64,000 nt of DNA from Undaria pinnatifida (taxonomy: Eukaryota > Sar > Phaeophyceae > Laminariales > Alariaceae). The stretch is from NCBI GenBank assembly GCA_012845835.1, contig JABAKD010000025.1:8423338-8487337 (forward strand), given 5' to 3'. This document shows positions 1-9,972 of the stretch, piece after piece. A model generated the notes under the pieces. It saw only the letters and a program-made list of their open reading frames with translations, made no database searches and was not told the DNA's origin. Position 1 is the stretch's first letter, and the number at the start of each line of letters is the position of its first letter. The position numbers and the translations under genes are program-made.

Positions 1-235
1 GATCACTTTTATACTAATGTATATCTTCATTCCGAGAAATTTCGCCGGGGGTCTTGGTTAACCCGTTTAGGGCCCATGTACAGGGACCAAAAAACGGTGA
101 TTTGCCACTTTTTCAAGCGTCTACTGGAGTAGCGTGAGCGCGCAGCAGCACGAGTAGGATTATGCCGCAGCCGTCCTGCACGAGTCTTGGCATTGTTGTA
201 CTTCGGACACCAATGTTTCGCTATATGCACATCGT

Positions 236-375
236 AAATCCGATGAAATTCGACGAGCAGCATAAAAATACGAAAAGTGGTGAATGGTGAGCCCTACGAT
301 GCGCGATAAAAACGAAGGGCAAGTACCGGGGGGAGAGAAGGGAAGACACCTATGACCGCAGCTTGACCAGAAGGT
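236..375 (+). repeat. SINE-A, diverged 3' fragment
   Basis: This stretch matches the 3' half of the SINE-A family seen in fuller form at 19278-19585. Shared blocks include CGACGAGCAG, ATGCGCGATAAAA, GGCAAG and ACACCT.TGACC. The tRNA-like head is missing and internal indels are present, so it is an old fragment. The open minus-strand frame across it is shared by other copies and is not evidence of a gene. Confidence 0.6.
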
Positions 376-1009
376 CGCTGAGGGTAAAACCTGTCAAAAG
401 TTGAGCTGGAGAGTAAAAAGTGAAGATTGAAACCAAACAAAAATTCGTATCGTACACCTTGACCCTCAACCATGGTACCGAATAAGTGGGAAGTTGGCCT
501 CGGCCTTTCACACGTAATAGGCGCAGCTACCTGCTTTTGTAGAACTGCAGCACTAGTTGCAAGCCACACGATTACGGTTCGAGCTCACGCGCTCACGCCC
601 TCCGGGTGAGATCAGTATCACACCCAACCAGAACCCCTTAGCCCTAACCTAGCCCCAAATTATCGGCGGTGGGATCAGGCGGTGGGGTGGGATTAGGAGT
701 AGCCACTCAAGTATGGAGGTGTGGTCTAGTGGGGTTGGTCCGACAATGCGTTTCACCCTCAACACTACTCGTAAAAACCTGATGAGTGCGTGTGGCTTGC
801 AATACGGGGCTGCGGTTCTAGAATTGCGACGTGCGTCCTCAGCGGGAACAGCAGTGGCACACACTGCGGGAAAGAGTTGGTGTGGAATATCAACCACTTT
901 GTCGAAGCTGGACCGGTTCTAAAATTTGCTTCTAGGAACGGTTCAAGGTTGTGTTTATTGCTGTATGCAGCTCGCTGTACGTTATGTCGGCAATAGAGTT
1001 AACGCGCAC
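376..1009. other. No recognisable gene; tRNA-like box A remnant
   Basis: A sequence GTGGTCTAGTGG at 721-732 matches an RNA polymerase III box A and also occurs at 45024-45035 in the SINE-2 copy. No box B is visible at a suitable distance, so this is at most a SINE relic. A plus-strand frame of 69 codons (713-922) resembles no family I know. A short degenerate telomere-like patch lies near 637-656. Confidence 0.4.
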
Positions 1010-1217
1010 CACAATATCAGGCGTTTCATGGGTCGCATCACTGCTCGCGGGTACCCGGCCCGATCCGTGACATTTTAAGACCTCCTGACGCTACCCGACC
1101 CGACCCGATTCGACCCGTGAATTTTGAACACCTCCTGATCCGACCCGGTTCCACCCGCGAGCTTTTTAGAACCTTCTGACCCGACCCGCGGGCCGCGTGA
1201 AAATCCGTGCAAAATAT
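1010..1217. mobile_element. hAT-like MITE (HAT family) with 8-bp target duplication
   Basis: The element body is 1018-1209. The left end begins CAGGCGTTTCATGGGTCG, and the right end, read in reverse, begins CACGGATTTTCACG, giving imperfect terminal inverted repeats related to CAGGGCTTTTCACGGGT. Flanking octamers are CACAATAT (1010-1017) and CAAAATAT (1210-1217), matching at 7 of 8 positions as expected for a hAT insertion. The interior is repeats of CCCGACCCG separated by a spacer like GTGAATTTTGAACACCTCCTGA. No transposase is encoded, so mobility would need a hAT enzyme from elsewhere. Confidence 0.75.
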
Positions 1218-2379
1218 GAGCAGGATCATGCCGCGCCCGTGTGTTGTCTGTGACGGAATCATGTACAGCACGTAGGGTTTTAGAGTTTCAGGGGGTACCT
1301 CGATTTAGTAGCGCCCCGTGGCAAGCCGAAACATGCGCTCTTACGCCTTGACAGCTGGAAACCCGTTTATAGGGACAACTTTACTTGGAATTAGTATAGG
1401 GGAATATTCTGGGGCTGTAAAGGGGTTAACTACGAAGCACTATTATCGGTAGTGGGAAATGTGAAGTTTTTCGTAGTGTGGCGGGCCATGCCGAGCTCCC
1501 AAAGAATGCTCTTATGTCGGGTGCTCTTAAATCGGGGTACCCTTTGCACCGCTAACCCTAACCTTACCATCAAAGCGCCATAGCCCATGGGCACCCGTGT
1601 CGTAATTAGTAGTTTCATTTATACACTGTACAACATTATACCAGATGAGTATACTAATTTCAGCTTTTGCACCTATCCATACGAGTTACAAGGTTCCCCC
1701 ACGGGAAGTGTGCTTTGGGGGTGGCGCAAGAACGAACTCCAAGCATCCAACATCTGACTGCCTGCGGGCAAACAAGATGTACCTAGTGGTAGTGAAAACT
1801 ATGTTCTTGTCCGCAGCTCGAGGAGCGGAGTGTGGGGAGGCGCCCTCCCGGAGACGGTTCGCTCTCTCCCCGTCGTGGCGGATAACCGTAAAGAAGTGGT
1901 AATCCCATCAGTACGTGCCCAGCACGAGTACTCGCGCGATGAGGACTTTTTGTACGGGCGGCTCTTATGATGCAGTAAGATTTGAGATTTTGCGTGGTGA
2001 AAATAAATGGATGAAAGATGGATTTTCAACCGGCAAAAGAGAAAGCGGCAGTTGTTCCGTGCGCGGACTTTCTATCGTGGTTGGTCTTGATGATTTTTTC
2101 CTTGTTTCGTATGGGAATAAGCCATTTCAGAATAGGTACTTGTACTCTTCCTGTCTTTATTGAGGCAGATATTGAACTTAACGACGAGTGATCCACGCCA
2201 GGATGGGCAATCATCCCCCTTCACCACCAGCTTGTCGCAGAAAGTGCACGGGTTGAGGAACTGCAGGGGTTCTATTGTCACTGAGGTAGAGAAGCCCTCT
2301 CTCATGGAGCATCAGCGCCCCTATATCCACTGCTGCTGTGTTTCTTTTAGAGTCAAGAAAAATCACGCTGGGTTGTTTT
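1218..2379. other. No gene recognised; short shared repeat
   Basis: I see no exon with support here. A block near 1688-1770 (core AAGGTTCCCCCACGGGAAGT) is repeated in diverged form near 4660-4740, so at least part is dispersed repeat. A telomere-like patch (CTAACCCTAACCTTA) lies near 1551-1565. Overlapping frames of 60-85 codons on both strands look like shadows of the repeat. Confidence 0.4.
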
Positions 2380-2575
2380 TTGATCGTTGTCCGATTCAGC
2401 TTACGCTATACCTACAATGGGACCCGAAGGGTGCGCCAGCTAGCGTTGAGCTGCGAAAGCAACTGAGTTAAATCGACACACGACGCGTATGAAAATACGT
2501 GGAAGTGTGGTGAGCTAAAGCTTTATTTTTCCCCATCCGCCGGAGGATAAAAAAAAAAAAAAAAAAAAGTTGTCC
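2380..2575 (+). repeat. SINE-B dispersed repeat copy 1
   Basis: One of four copies of a family of about 170-190 bp that ends in an A-rich tail. Conserved blocks are CTTACGCTATACCTACAAT, GGGACCCGAAGG, CAACTGAGTTAAATCGACAC and GTGGTGAGCTAAAGCTTTA, followed by CATCCGCCGGAGGATAA and a run of A. The copies at 12965-13150 (minus), 19895-20065 and 50335-50535 are the basis for the family. The A tail and length suggest a SINE-like retroposon, but I see no polymerase III boxes. Confidence 0.7.
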
Positions 2576-2689
2576 GATTCAAAATCGTCCCCTCGAGGAG
2601 ACGAATTTACTCTGCCGAGCGAAGTTCGAGTACCAACCAAACGATCGGTTCGCTGATGTACGTATACTGCTGTACTGATGTATGTAGCA

Positions 2690-2835
2690 CAGTACACCAC
2701 GTACGGGTATGCCACACGCGCATGATGATGTTGCCTGCTGTTGCTTGTGCTGCTCGGCACGGCTGTAGCGTTGTATGTGTTATCTGCATGTTCACTGTGT
2801 TGTTGTCTACACATGGCTGGGTGTGTGCTTGCGGG
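2690..2835 (+). repeat. D3 CTG-rich dispersed repeat
   Basis: A segment with pattern CACACGCGCAT, then TTGCCTGCTGTTGC, TGCTGCTCGGCACGG and TGTAGCGTTGT. Related copies lie near 3600-3705, 5415-5490, 5525-5590 and 5795-5890. The repeated CTG/CTGCT core causes spurious cysteine- and leucine-rich reading frames. Confidence 0.5.
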
Positions 2836-2859
2836 GGGGAAGAAACACAAATTCATGCT

Positions 2860-3400
2860 CAGAAATATTATAAAAAATGAAAATGCACTCCAGCTGTGAG
2901 ATCGAAGATTTCGTCGAAACTCATCTTTGCAAGCTGTGTGTGATACTCCGATCGCGCGCATTACGAGTTGTGTGTCCTCATTAAGGATATAGGTCGGCGA
3001 CTCCCCTTACAACTACAGTGTAGCTATCAGGGTCAACAGGGTGATTTTAGTCAGTCTGTGCGCGGAAACTATATAACCCGTTTTTGAGGGGGACAAAATC
3101 TGACAGCTGTGGAGAGAAATGTATCCTTTTATCAAGTGAATCTTGTAAGTCGAATAACCGGTGAGGGGGGGGGGGCGGAGTTTTGAAGGACGTGGGGGCC
3201 TGGTTTTGATCAAAAGCGAGCGGGTTTGGAGGGGGGGGGGGGGGGGGGGGGGGGGAAGGGGGGGGCAATTTGTGCATGTAAGTTATAATCCTTTCAAGGG
3301 GATAAATCTGACGGTTTTGGCACCAGTTTATTATTGGGGGGGGGGGTTGGGGCGGGGGTGGGGCGTGTGGGGCAGCTCAATATGTGCGTGGAAACTATAC
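2860..3400 (+). repeat. D1 large dispersed repeat copy 1, with poly-G tracts
   Basis: A long member of family D1. It starts at CACTCCAGCTGTGAGATCG and runs through TGTGTCCTCATTAAGGATAT, CAGGGTCAACAGGGTGAT and GCGCGGAAACTATA. The last third is internally duplicated: the module from the GGAAACTATA block to AATAACCGGTGAGGGG appears again after a poly-G run. Other copies are 4045-4228, 20280-20440 (minus), 47640-48210, 48735-49340, 49655-49745 and 50065-50160. No protein is recognisable. Confidence 0.7.
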
Positions 3401-3599
3401 ATTACTTTGAGGATTATTATTATATTATATGATGAGAACCATTGATGCAAAAGTCTTGAATCCAAACGATCCTCCTGACATTTTCGTCCAGAATGGCGAT
3501 GCCGCCCACAAAAGCAGCAAAAGACAGGTCATCGATTACATATACATATACGAAGCAGGCCCCGAAAAAGTCAACTAGCCACGGCAGTACGGCGTAGAT
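3401..3599. other. Short non-coding stretch related to 5595-5700
   Basis: The segment shares AAACGATCCT.C and ACATATACGAAGCA with the region around the hairpin at 5632-5672, so it is probably a diverged copy of the same repeat. No gene is seen. Confidence 0.3.
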
Positions 3600-4012
3600 G
3601 GATGTGCCACACACGCACGGTGTTACCTGCTGGTGGTGCTGCTGGGCGGCAGCTTTTTAACATTGTTGTGTTCTCTGCGTGTTGGCTGTGCCCATGGCTG
3701 TGTTCATGAGAGGGCAAAAAACAGACCGAATGTTAATGTTACCTCTGGATCTGGTACGCGCGCGCAAAGGGTATACTACCATAGAAAAGGTAAACCCTTT
3801 GTACGCGCGCACGATGCTGGATGTTGCGGAAACCCGGGGGTTTGCCTTATCCATGCCCAAGGCCGAAACACTTTGAAAGGCTCGCCACGCGTGACACACT
3901 GCACGGATCGCGCCCAAACCTCCGGCAACGTGACCCCAACGGTCGAAGTGTGCCCACCCCCCCGAACGTTTCGGACAAAGGTGCGAACACGAAGAGATGT
4001 ACCCCGAAGATT
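3600..4012 (+). repeat. D3 copy followed by D2 copy 1
   Basis: 3600-3705 is a D3 copy. From about 3800 to 4012 the sequence is a D2 repeat, matched at 5985-6187 with blocks GATGTTGCGGAAACCCGGGG, GCCCAAGGCC, ACACTGCACGGATCGCGCCC, AAACCTCCGGCAACGTGAC and CGAACACGAAGA. The roughly 200-bp unit differs mostly by substitutions and small poly-A insertions. The ORFs on both strands here are repeat-borne and not conserved in frame between the copies. Confidence 0.65.
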
Positions 4013-4044
4013 TTTTTTTTGACAATTATACGTATAAATATTAA

Positions 4045-4228
4045 ACAAAAATCAAAGCGCACTCCAGCTGTGAGATCGAAGATTTCGTCGACACTCACCT
4101 TCCCTGGCTGTGTGATACTCCGATCGCGCGTATTACTGTGTGTGTCTTCATTAAAGATATAGGTCGGCGACTCTCCTTAGAACTAGCTTGTACCAGGGTC
4201 AACAGGGTGATGTTAGTCAATCTGTGCT
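4045..4228 (+). repeat. D1 dispersed repeat copy 2 (5' part)
   Basis: This carries the CACTCCAGCTGTGAGATCG start and the CATTAAAGATATAGGTCGG and GGGTCAACAGGGTGATGTTA blocks, then stops before the poly-G module. It is a 3'-truncated relative of 2860-3400. Confidence 0.65.
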
Positions 4229-4254
4229 TATATATTGGCACCATTGCGCAGGAT

Positions 4255-4475
4255 GATTTTGGACCGAAATCGCCGTTGACCCTTGACGAACCCCAGGAGG
4301 TTCATAGAGCTCCGTCTCACATATATCAGGAGACGGTCAGTCAAGAGAAAACGACCAGCTGTCAAGGGTGTCAAACCGATCGTTCCACACTAAAGCCTAG
4401 CAGTTTGTCGTCAGTCAAGGTAAACTGTTGGAAAATTGCCGCCGGTCAAGGGCTGAAAGTGCCGTCTCACATATT
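4255..4475 (+). repeat. D4 TTGAC-rich repeat, single unit
   Basis: Contains TCAAACCGATCG, TAGCAGTTTGTCGTCAGTCAA, GTAAACTGTTGGAAAAT and GGTCAAGGG. The same unit occurs three times in reverse orientation at 9475-9900. The frequent GTCAA/TTGAC pentamers are typical of several arrays in this window. Confidence 0.55.
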
Positions 4476-5410
4476 TGCTCTGCCATGATGCTTGGTGCAT
4501 CGTCCCGAGACTAGTTATGGATACCTAACACCGTTTTTTTTTTCTTTTTGTGCTCATCCCATATAGTTTTTCTTCCCCGCTTTTTCTTGCTCTTTCTCCG
4601 TGACATACGTCGTAGTCTGGTACGACAGGTGTGGTCTCACATTTGTGCAGTGATACACATTGCAAGGTTCCCCTCCGGGAAGTGCCAAGGGGAGTGGCGC
4701 AAGGACACATTATTATCATTACCGGACGCAGTGACCATTGCATTTGTTTTTGCTTACAAAAAATAATGCCCGGAAAAATACTGAAATCGCATTTTTCCCG
4801 CGGTACTTCTTCTCGGGTGTACTCAATAGCAGTACTTTTAGCACTTTTTCGATATAGACGTGCCCACGTCCGATTCGTTTGTTGAGAAAATACACACATC
4901 ACACAAAAATTTTACGTTGAATGATGTGTATGATTTCGAGAAGAGCGTCACACTTCGAAGTCCAGCTTAGGGACCGCCAGGAAGCGAGGAGGGGCGCGTG
5001 TGGCGTGGGATGCGGCTTACTGTAGAATATTATGTAAATATCACGTATTGAGAACGAGGGAGCAAGAGGACAATACGTGACAGGCTATGACAAAAGCAAC
5101 TCGCCGCCGTGAAGAGAGAGGATACGGCACGCGCACATGGCCCTGTCTGTAGCGTTTTACTCTCCGCATGTTGTCTGCTGTCTATCATGTGCGATCTTGC
5201 AAAAAAAACAAAAAAAAACACTCTCTACAACGCTGCCTCTGTGAATGTAAATGTACAAGGATGGGTTGGTATCTAGATTATTACTGTTACAGAAGTCCCT
5301 ATGTTTACGTATCGATGGACGCCCGCACCCAGCGGCAGCATAGCACAAACGTGTGGTATGGTGGGGTGACAAATGACAGGCTCCGACACAATCAACTCGC
5401 CGCAGCATAG
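4476..5410. other. No gene recognised
   Basis: Apart from the block at 4660-4740 that resembles 1688-1770, and a phrase ATCGTCCCGAGACTA near 4500 that recurs at 6872, I see no supported feature. Frames of 60-125 codons are present on both strands without recognisable content. Confidence 0.35.
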
Positions 5411-5590
5411 CGAGGACACGCCACACGCACATACATGGTGTCGCCTACCGCTGCTGCTGTGCGTCAGGGTTGTAGAGTTGTGCTCTCCGCATGTCGTCTG
5501 CTGTCTGTCATCTGCGATCTTACATAAATGGTGTTGCCTACCGCTGCTGCTGTGCGGCAGAGTTGTAGCGTTGTGCTCTCTTGGTATTGT
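5411..5590 (+). repeat. D3 repeat, two tandem units
   Basis: Two adjacent units carry CCTACCGCTGCTGCTGTGCG and a following GTTGTAG.GTTGTGCTCTC, near 5440-5490 and 5530-5582. They are close relatives of the copies at 2690-2835 and 5795-5890. Confidence 0.55.
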
Positions 5591-5631
5591 ACGATATCAT
5601 ATACGAAGCACGCCAACATGAACATCAATAT

Positions 5632-5672
5632 AAGGATCGTTTGAGTACTAATATGATATTCAAACGATCCTT
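5632..5672. repeat. Inverted repeat / hairpin
   Basis: The arms AAGGATCGTTTGA (5632-5644) and TCAAACGATCCTT (5660-5672) are perfectly complementary over 13 bp with a 15-nt AT-rich loop. It may be a folded transcript element or the remains of a small inverted-repeat transposon. No independent copy with both arms is seen. Confidence 0.6.
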
Positions 5673-5984
5673 GCACTTTACGCCGGCATTTCACTTGACA
5701 CTTGACAGAAGCAGCAGTAGCAGCAGCAGCGAGTGATAGTGGCGTATAGGCGGGTAGGGCATCGCAGGCTCCGATCAAAGCATTCAGCTACTACAACAGC
5801 AGCCACACGCGCATAGAGTTGCAGGCTGCTGCTAGAGGGCTGGACTGCTGCTGCCGGGCGGCAGGATCGTGTCGTGGTGCTCTGTGCAACAATAGGGAAA
5901 TGTACGTGTACCATCTACGAGCAGAAAACCCCGGTTTGCATCCAAATCTCACGCGCATACACGGGGATAGGGGATGCGGAAACA

Positions 5985-6187
5985 CCATCCCCGGGGATGT
6001 TGCGGAAACCCGGGGATTTGCCTCAAGTATGCCCAAGGCCAAAAAAAAAATCAAACGCTTGCCACGCGCGACACACTGCACGGATCGCGCCCAAACCTCC
6101 GGCAACGTGACTACAACGGTCACATTGTGCCCACCCCATCTGACGTTTCGGGTAAAGGTGCGAGCACGAAGACGTGTGCCCGAAAAA
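5985..6187 (+). repeat. D2 dispersed repeat copy 2
   Basis: Matches 3800-4012 along about 200 bp, with an A run inserted after GCCCAAGGCC. The pair shares the blocks ACACTGCACGGATCGCGCCC and AAACCTCCGGCAACGTGAC. Confidence 0.65.
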
Positions 6188-6234
6188 GAAAAAAAAGGGA
6201 CAATACACGTATACATATTTGGTAGTTCTAACCG

Positions 6235-6426
6235 TTTTCGCCAGTGTGGTCATCAGGGGGAACTTCGGCCGGTATTTCGTATGGGTTTTAGGGATGGGAT
6301 TTTTGTGGTTTATGGCGTTAGTTATCATGGTTGAAAAAACACAATAATGTCTAGACACCCGTGTCCTGCATTGTTGTGTTTTTTCAACCATGGATGGAGC
6401 TAACCCTAACCCTTACCCTAACCCAT
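6235..6426. repeat. D10 repeat, 24-bp hairpin and telomere-like patch
   Basis: 6235-6320 is related to 9209-9315 through GGTATTTCGTATGGGTT. Two arms of 24 nt, 6326-6349 and 6369-6392, pair with a single G-U-type mismatch. The 19-nt loop contains a further GACAC/GTGTC stem, and outer GTTAG/CTAAC segments (6318-6322 and 6400-6404) extend the pairing. A TTAGGG-type patch (CCCTAACCC, two broken units) follows at about 6404-6426. Confidence 0.7.
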
Positions 6427-6534
6427 AGAAAGTGCCGGTCGGATTCCCCCTCACGCCGTCACTGGGGTTAAACAGTTGAAAACACACGTTAATAATGTGT
6501 ATCCCTGCACACAAGCGGGCCCCGACTAGAGCGG

Positions 6535-6755
6535 TACAGCAGTTGTTGTTGTTCTCACATGAACCCGCGCAATCAAGTCCGTGGTCGCAGGACAGGCTTC
6601 AGTCACTCTGGAGCGGAAGTGGAAGAATACCCCACGGAAAAAGTAAAACAAACCAAAGTGGTACACGTCAATATCATAGCTGAAGCAAGTCATGCGTCCG
6701 CCGAAAAGTTTATTGATGAAATCGGAAGTCAGCGTACACTGCTGCCGTAGGTCGT
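6535..6755 (+). repeat. D5 dispersed repeat copy 1
   Basis: Matches 23215-23420 through AATCAAGTCCGTGGTC, CAGTCACTCTGGAG, AAACCAAAG and CATGC.TCCGCC. The copy at 6559-6750 has an open frame of 63 codons, but the second copy is frameshifted relative to it. It is most likely part of an unidentified mobile element. Confidence 0.5.
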
Positions 6756-6902
6756 GGCAAGCAGTTTTCACCGCACTAAAAGTTGCCGGACTAACAATGG
6801 ACCTCGCTTATAATGTACCGTTCTGCTTCAGTTGTAACTCTGTTTGTGGAGCTCTGTAGTTTCTGGTACATCGTCCCGAGACTACGACACTTCCTACCCA
6901 AG

Positions 6903-6935
6903 ATGCAGAAACGAAGTGGCACATCGCGTGGCAAG
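6903..6935 (+). CDS. Possible start exon of the DUF1295-family gene
   Basis: An ATG at 6903 opens eleven codons (MQKRSGTSRGK) that end in AAG followed by GTACCA, a usable 5' splice site in phase 0. The first certain exon at 10818 starts in phase 0 after a TTTCTCAG acceptor and also begins with a basic run (PQRQRK), so joining gives one continuous frame of 316 codons plus stop. The exon is tiny and its content is not diagnostic. Other start exons in the repeat-rich 5' region, or an in-frame ATG at 10737 that would read through the pyrimidine tract, cannot be excluded. Confidence 0.3.
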
Positions 6936-8879
6936 GTACCAGGTCGACTAATTAAGTTGAGCGTGTGCTATTGCCCTGAACCCTCTACAGCGAGTGGTAG
7001 TTTCTGCTTTGTTTGTTTTCGTTGAGTGCAATGGGGGAAGCGCGAAAGCGACAGTAATGGCATGCTGTCATCCTTTCTTTTTTCTTTTCTATCTTCTCTC
7101 TTTGTTTGCTCCCTTATTTCCCTCCCCACTGGCCTTATGCCGGTATCTTTTTCCTCTTCTTCGAGCCGGTTTTGTCCGTAAAACAGCAGTTATCTTCTTC
7201 GTGTTGTTTTGTCCGTGCAACAGCAGTTATCTTCGTCGTGTTTTGCTCGTGCAACAGGTGTCTGTTCTTCTGAAGCACGTATGGTGTTCCTCTGGCAATT
7301 GCAGCCTTTCCTTTCCTTGACGATCGTCTTGCATCATATTCTTCAGGACACCTGTCGTTTGTTTTGCTTTGTTGTTATTTTCTCTTGTTTCTTTCTTCTT
7401 TTCTTTTTTCCTTTTTTCTCCTTTTGTTTTTGTCTGGCTTGTTTTGTTGTGTTCTCGTACCCGGTACGCTGGCACTTCACTTGCTTGACCTTGATTAAAT
7501 GCGACTGTTTCGTTTACTTTGTTTTACAGTTGTCTGTGACCACAGAATTTGTATCTCTCTATATAGGATCAATCAGCACGGACTCTGGGTATACTGATGT
7601 CGATGGGTAGAACTAACTGTTTTATGTGAAGACAACACAAACACACTGGTGTACCACCCAAATACTATTGGTCGTGCTGGATGTAAATGGGTGCAAGTAT
7701 CAGTTTAATATTTAGAACAAACATTCTGTATACGACGGTATATATCACCCGGGACGTTGTATATCACCCGGGACGTTGTGTATCACACCCTTGGAGTATA
7801 CCACAAGGCGTGCTTCGAGGTCTTTCGGCGAGCCCTTGGCTTCCAGAGTCGTGCCGACCACACCGACCACTCTTACGTCAAGGCCCTCATGACGAAAAGC
7901 GAGAGCATCGAAACGACCACCCGAAAACGGCGATTTTTTCTCAGGGGCGTTTTTCTTTTTTCATCCCTTCTCGTATTTCTTCGCACTTTTCCTCTCTCCT
8001 TCTCCCTCCCTGGACGTAGCATAGATCCGGGGTCACCATCACCCCCCCCACACACCTACGGTAGGTGCCTTCATTTTTATTGCGGGACGATTCCAGCCAT
8101 TTCCTCCCTCGTCGACTCGCATCACACTGTGCCTACCTGCACTTGTAGGCGCTCTCAGCAGCTGTTGATCCCTTTTACTTTGTATTTTTTTTCCGAAATA
8201 ATCTCACCAGATGTGCATGCAGTGTGTGGGTTCTTCCACGTTAAGCTGATCATTCCACCCGTCTGCACCCAGCACGACCAGTGTCTGTGGTGATTCATCA
8301 TCCTAGAGAGAGGACCTCTCCCCTGGCTTCCTTTCCATGATCTTTCCATTTTTTTCCCTGTTTTCCTTCCTTTCATGTGTTTTCTTCTTTCTTATTCATA
8401 TTTCTTCCTTGAGCACGTAATCTCGTGTGCTGGCTCGTTCTGTCCGCGCATTGCTTGTGTTCGGTATCGCATGGCCAAATCACCTTGCTGCATCTGCAAT
8501 GTGTAACCTCTGTCCTGTACTTTTGTGACTGTAAAAGTGGTGTTGGTTTTGGTTTTGTTTTGTTTTTTCTTTGTCTCCTGTAAGCTGTCTGATTTGCTGG
8601 CTTGCGTGTGCCGTTTTTCGTGGTCAGTACGTTCGGCATTGCACGGCGGAATCACACCCCCTTGCTGTGCTCGCGGGGCATCCCTGGCTCGTGGTTTGTG
8701 ACCGCAGGGCTTGCCTCTGTAGGATGATGAATCGGTACGGACGATGGGTGTAGACGCGTGCTACGATAGAGGCGCATCACATTGTTTCTTAATACTACCC
8801 CTCACTTTAGGAGGTCAAGACAGCTTAAGACACGTCCTTCCTTATTAACCCAAGAAACTGAGTTGGAAAACAACTAAAA
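6936..8879. other. T-rich non-coding stretch with short tandem repeats
   Basis: The plus strand is strongly T-rich. Small tandem arrays are visible. Three units of about 42 bp lie at 7150-7260 (core GTGCAACAGCAGTTATCTTC). Two units of 20 bp lie at 7746-7790 (TATCACCCGGGACGTTG). Two diverged units lie near 8425-8500 and 8590-8670. A minus-oriented SINE-2 fragment lies near 7975-8055. If 6903-6935 is a true exon, this is intron. Confidence 0.4.
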
Positions 8880-9065
8880 AATGCTACCGGATGAAGAATC
8901 CCATGGCCTAGGTACACGACGAGAATCAGGCAAAGATGAAATGACCTATTTTCCGGCGATTTTGGGTCAAGGTGAGCCCTGTCATTCAGAAACCAATGTA
9001 AGCCAAAAAGAGGTATATCTTGATAACTCTATCGTAGCACGCGTCTATACTGTGTACGTACTGGA
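8880..9065 (+). repeat. D6 dispersed repeat fragment
   Basis: Shares CGATTTTGGG.CAAGG, GTCATTCAGAAA and AGCCAAAA.GAGGT with 13965-14130. The D6 family is large and patchy. Other parts are at 12228-12470, 22600-23160 and 31860-32085. An open frame of 67 codons here is not preserved in the other copies. Confidence 0.5.
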
Positions 9066-9089
9066 TCTCGATGGGCTGAAATAACAGTT

Positions 9090-9440
9090 TCAGCAATTCA
9101 ATGCGAATCGACGAGGGCAGGAATAGCTAGAGTCTTCTCGCGATGTAAAGGAAGGCGCCGTAGTGGGGCAGTGATACGCATTGTCTGACATTTCTTAACT
9201 AGTTTACCCCAGCGATGTCACGAGGGGGTATTTAGACCGGTATTTCGTATGGGTTAGGGTTAGGGTTATAGGGTTAAGGGTAGTTAGCGTGGTCGGAAAA
9301 GGACAAATGTACAATGGTGTAATAGTGGGGAGAGGGAACAAGAGCCTGCTTAGCGACCCCGGATCTGAGTTGCGTCCAGGGAGGGAGAAAAAAAATGCGA
9401 AGATAATAGATGGAATGCAAACAAATAATATGTGAAGAAC
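9090..9440 (+). repeat. SINE-2 tail copy, interrupted by D10 and telomere-like patch
   Basis: 9095-9175 (AATCGACGAGGGCAG, TTCTCGCGAT) and 9320-9420 (ACCCCGGATCTGAGTT, GGGAGGGAGAAA) correspond to the SINE-2 tail of the copy at 45003-45375. Between them lies a D10 segment carrying GGGTTAGGGTTAGGGTTA at 9249-9266 and a degenerate continuation. Confidence 0.45.
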
Positions 9441-9474
9441 ACACTGGGTGTGCTGGTGTCCTTGGGCAAATGTG

Positions 9475-9900
9475 TCAGGAGACGGCACTTTGACCTGTTG
9501 ACCGACGGCATTTTTCAATAATTTACCTTGATTGACGCCAGAGTATTAGGTTTTTTACGGTGGAGCGATCGGTTTGACAGCCTTGGCGGCTGGACGTTTT
9601 CCCTTGACTGGGCGTCTCCTGACATCTGGCCCCTTGACCGACGGCATTTTTCCAGTTGTTTACCTTGGCTGACGGCAAACTACTAGGTTTAGTATAGATC
9701 GATCGGTTTGACACCCGTGACCGCTGGATGTTTTCGCTTGACTGACGGCATTTTCAGCCCTTGACCAATGGCATTACTCCAATAGTTTATCTTTACTGAC
9801 GGCCAACTACTAGGTTTTAGTACAGAACGATCGGTTTGGCACGCTTGACCGCTGGACGTTTTCCGTTGACTTGATCGTCTCCTGAGATCCTTGTTCTTGG
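9475..9900 (-). repeat. D4 tandem array, three units
   Basis: Three consecutive units of roughly 120-150 bp, each with TTGACCGACGGCATTTTTC or a variant, GTTTACCTTGGCTGACGG, AACTACTAGGTTTAGT and CGATCGGTTTGACA. The unit matches 4255-4475 in the opposite orientation. No coding content is seen. Confidence 0.65.
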
Positions 9901-9972
9901 GGAGACAGCACTGCTTAACCCCTTCAGGGCCCCAGGAACTCTCCCTATATACTAACGCCAAGTAGTTTGTCC

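Noticed and set aside
9245-9285. True telomere or chromosome end
   Set aside because: Only two to three perfect TTAGGG-type units, inside other repeats; interstitial patches of this size are common.
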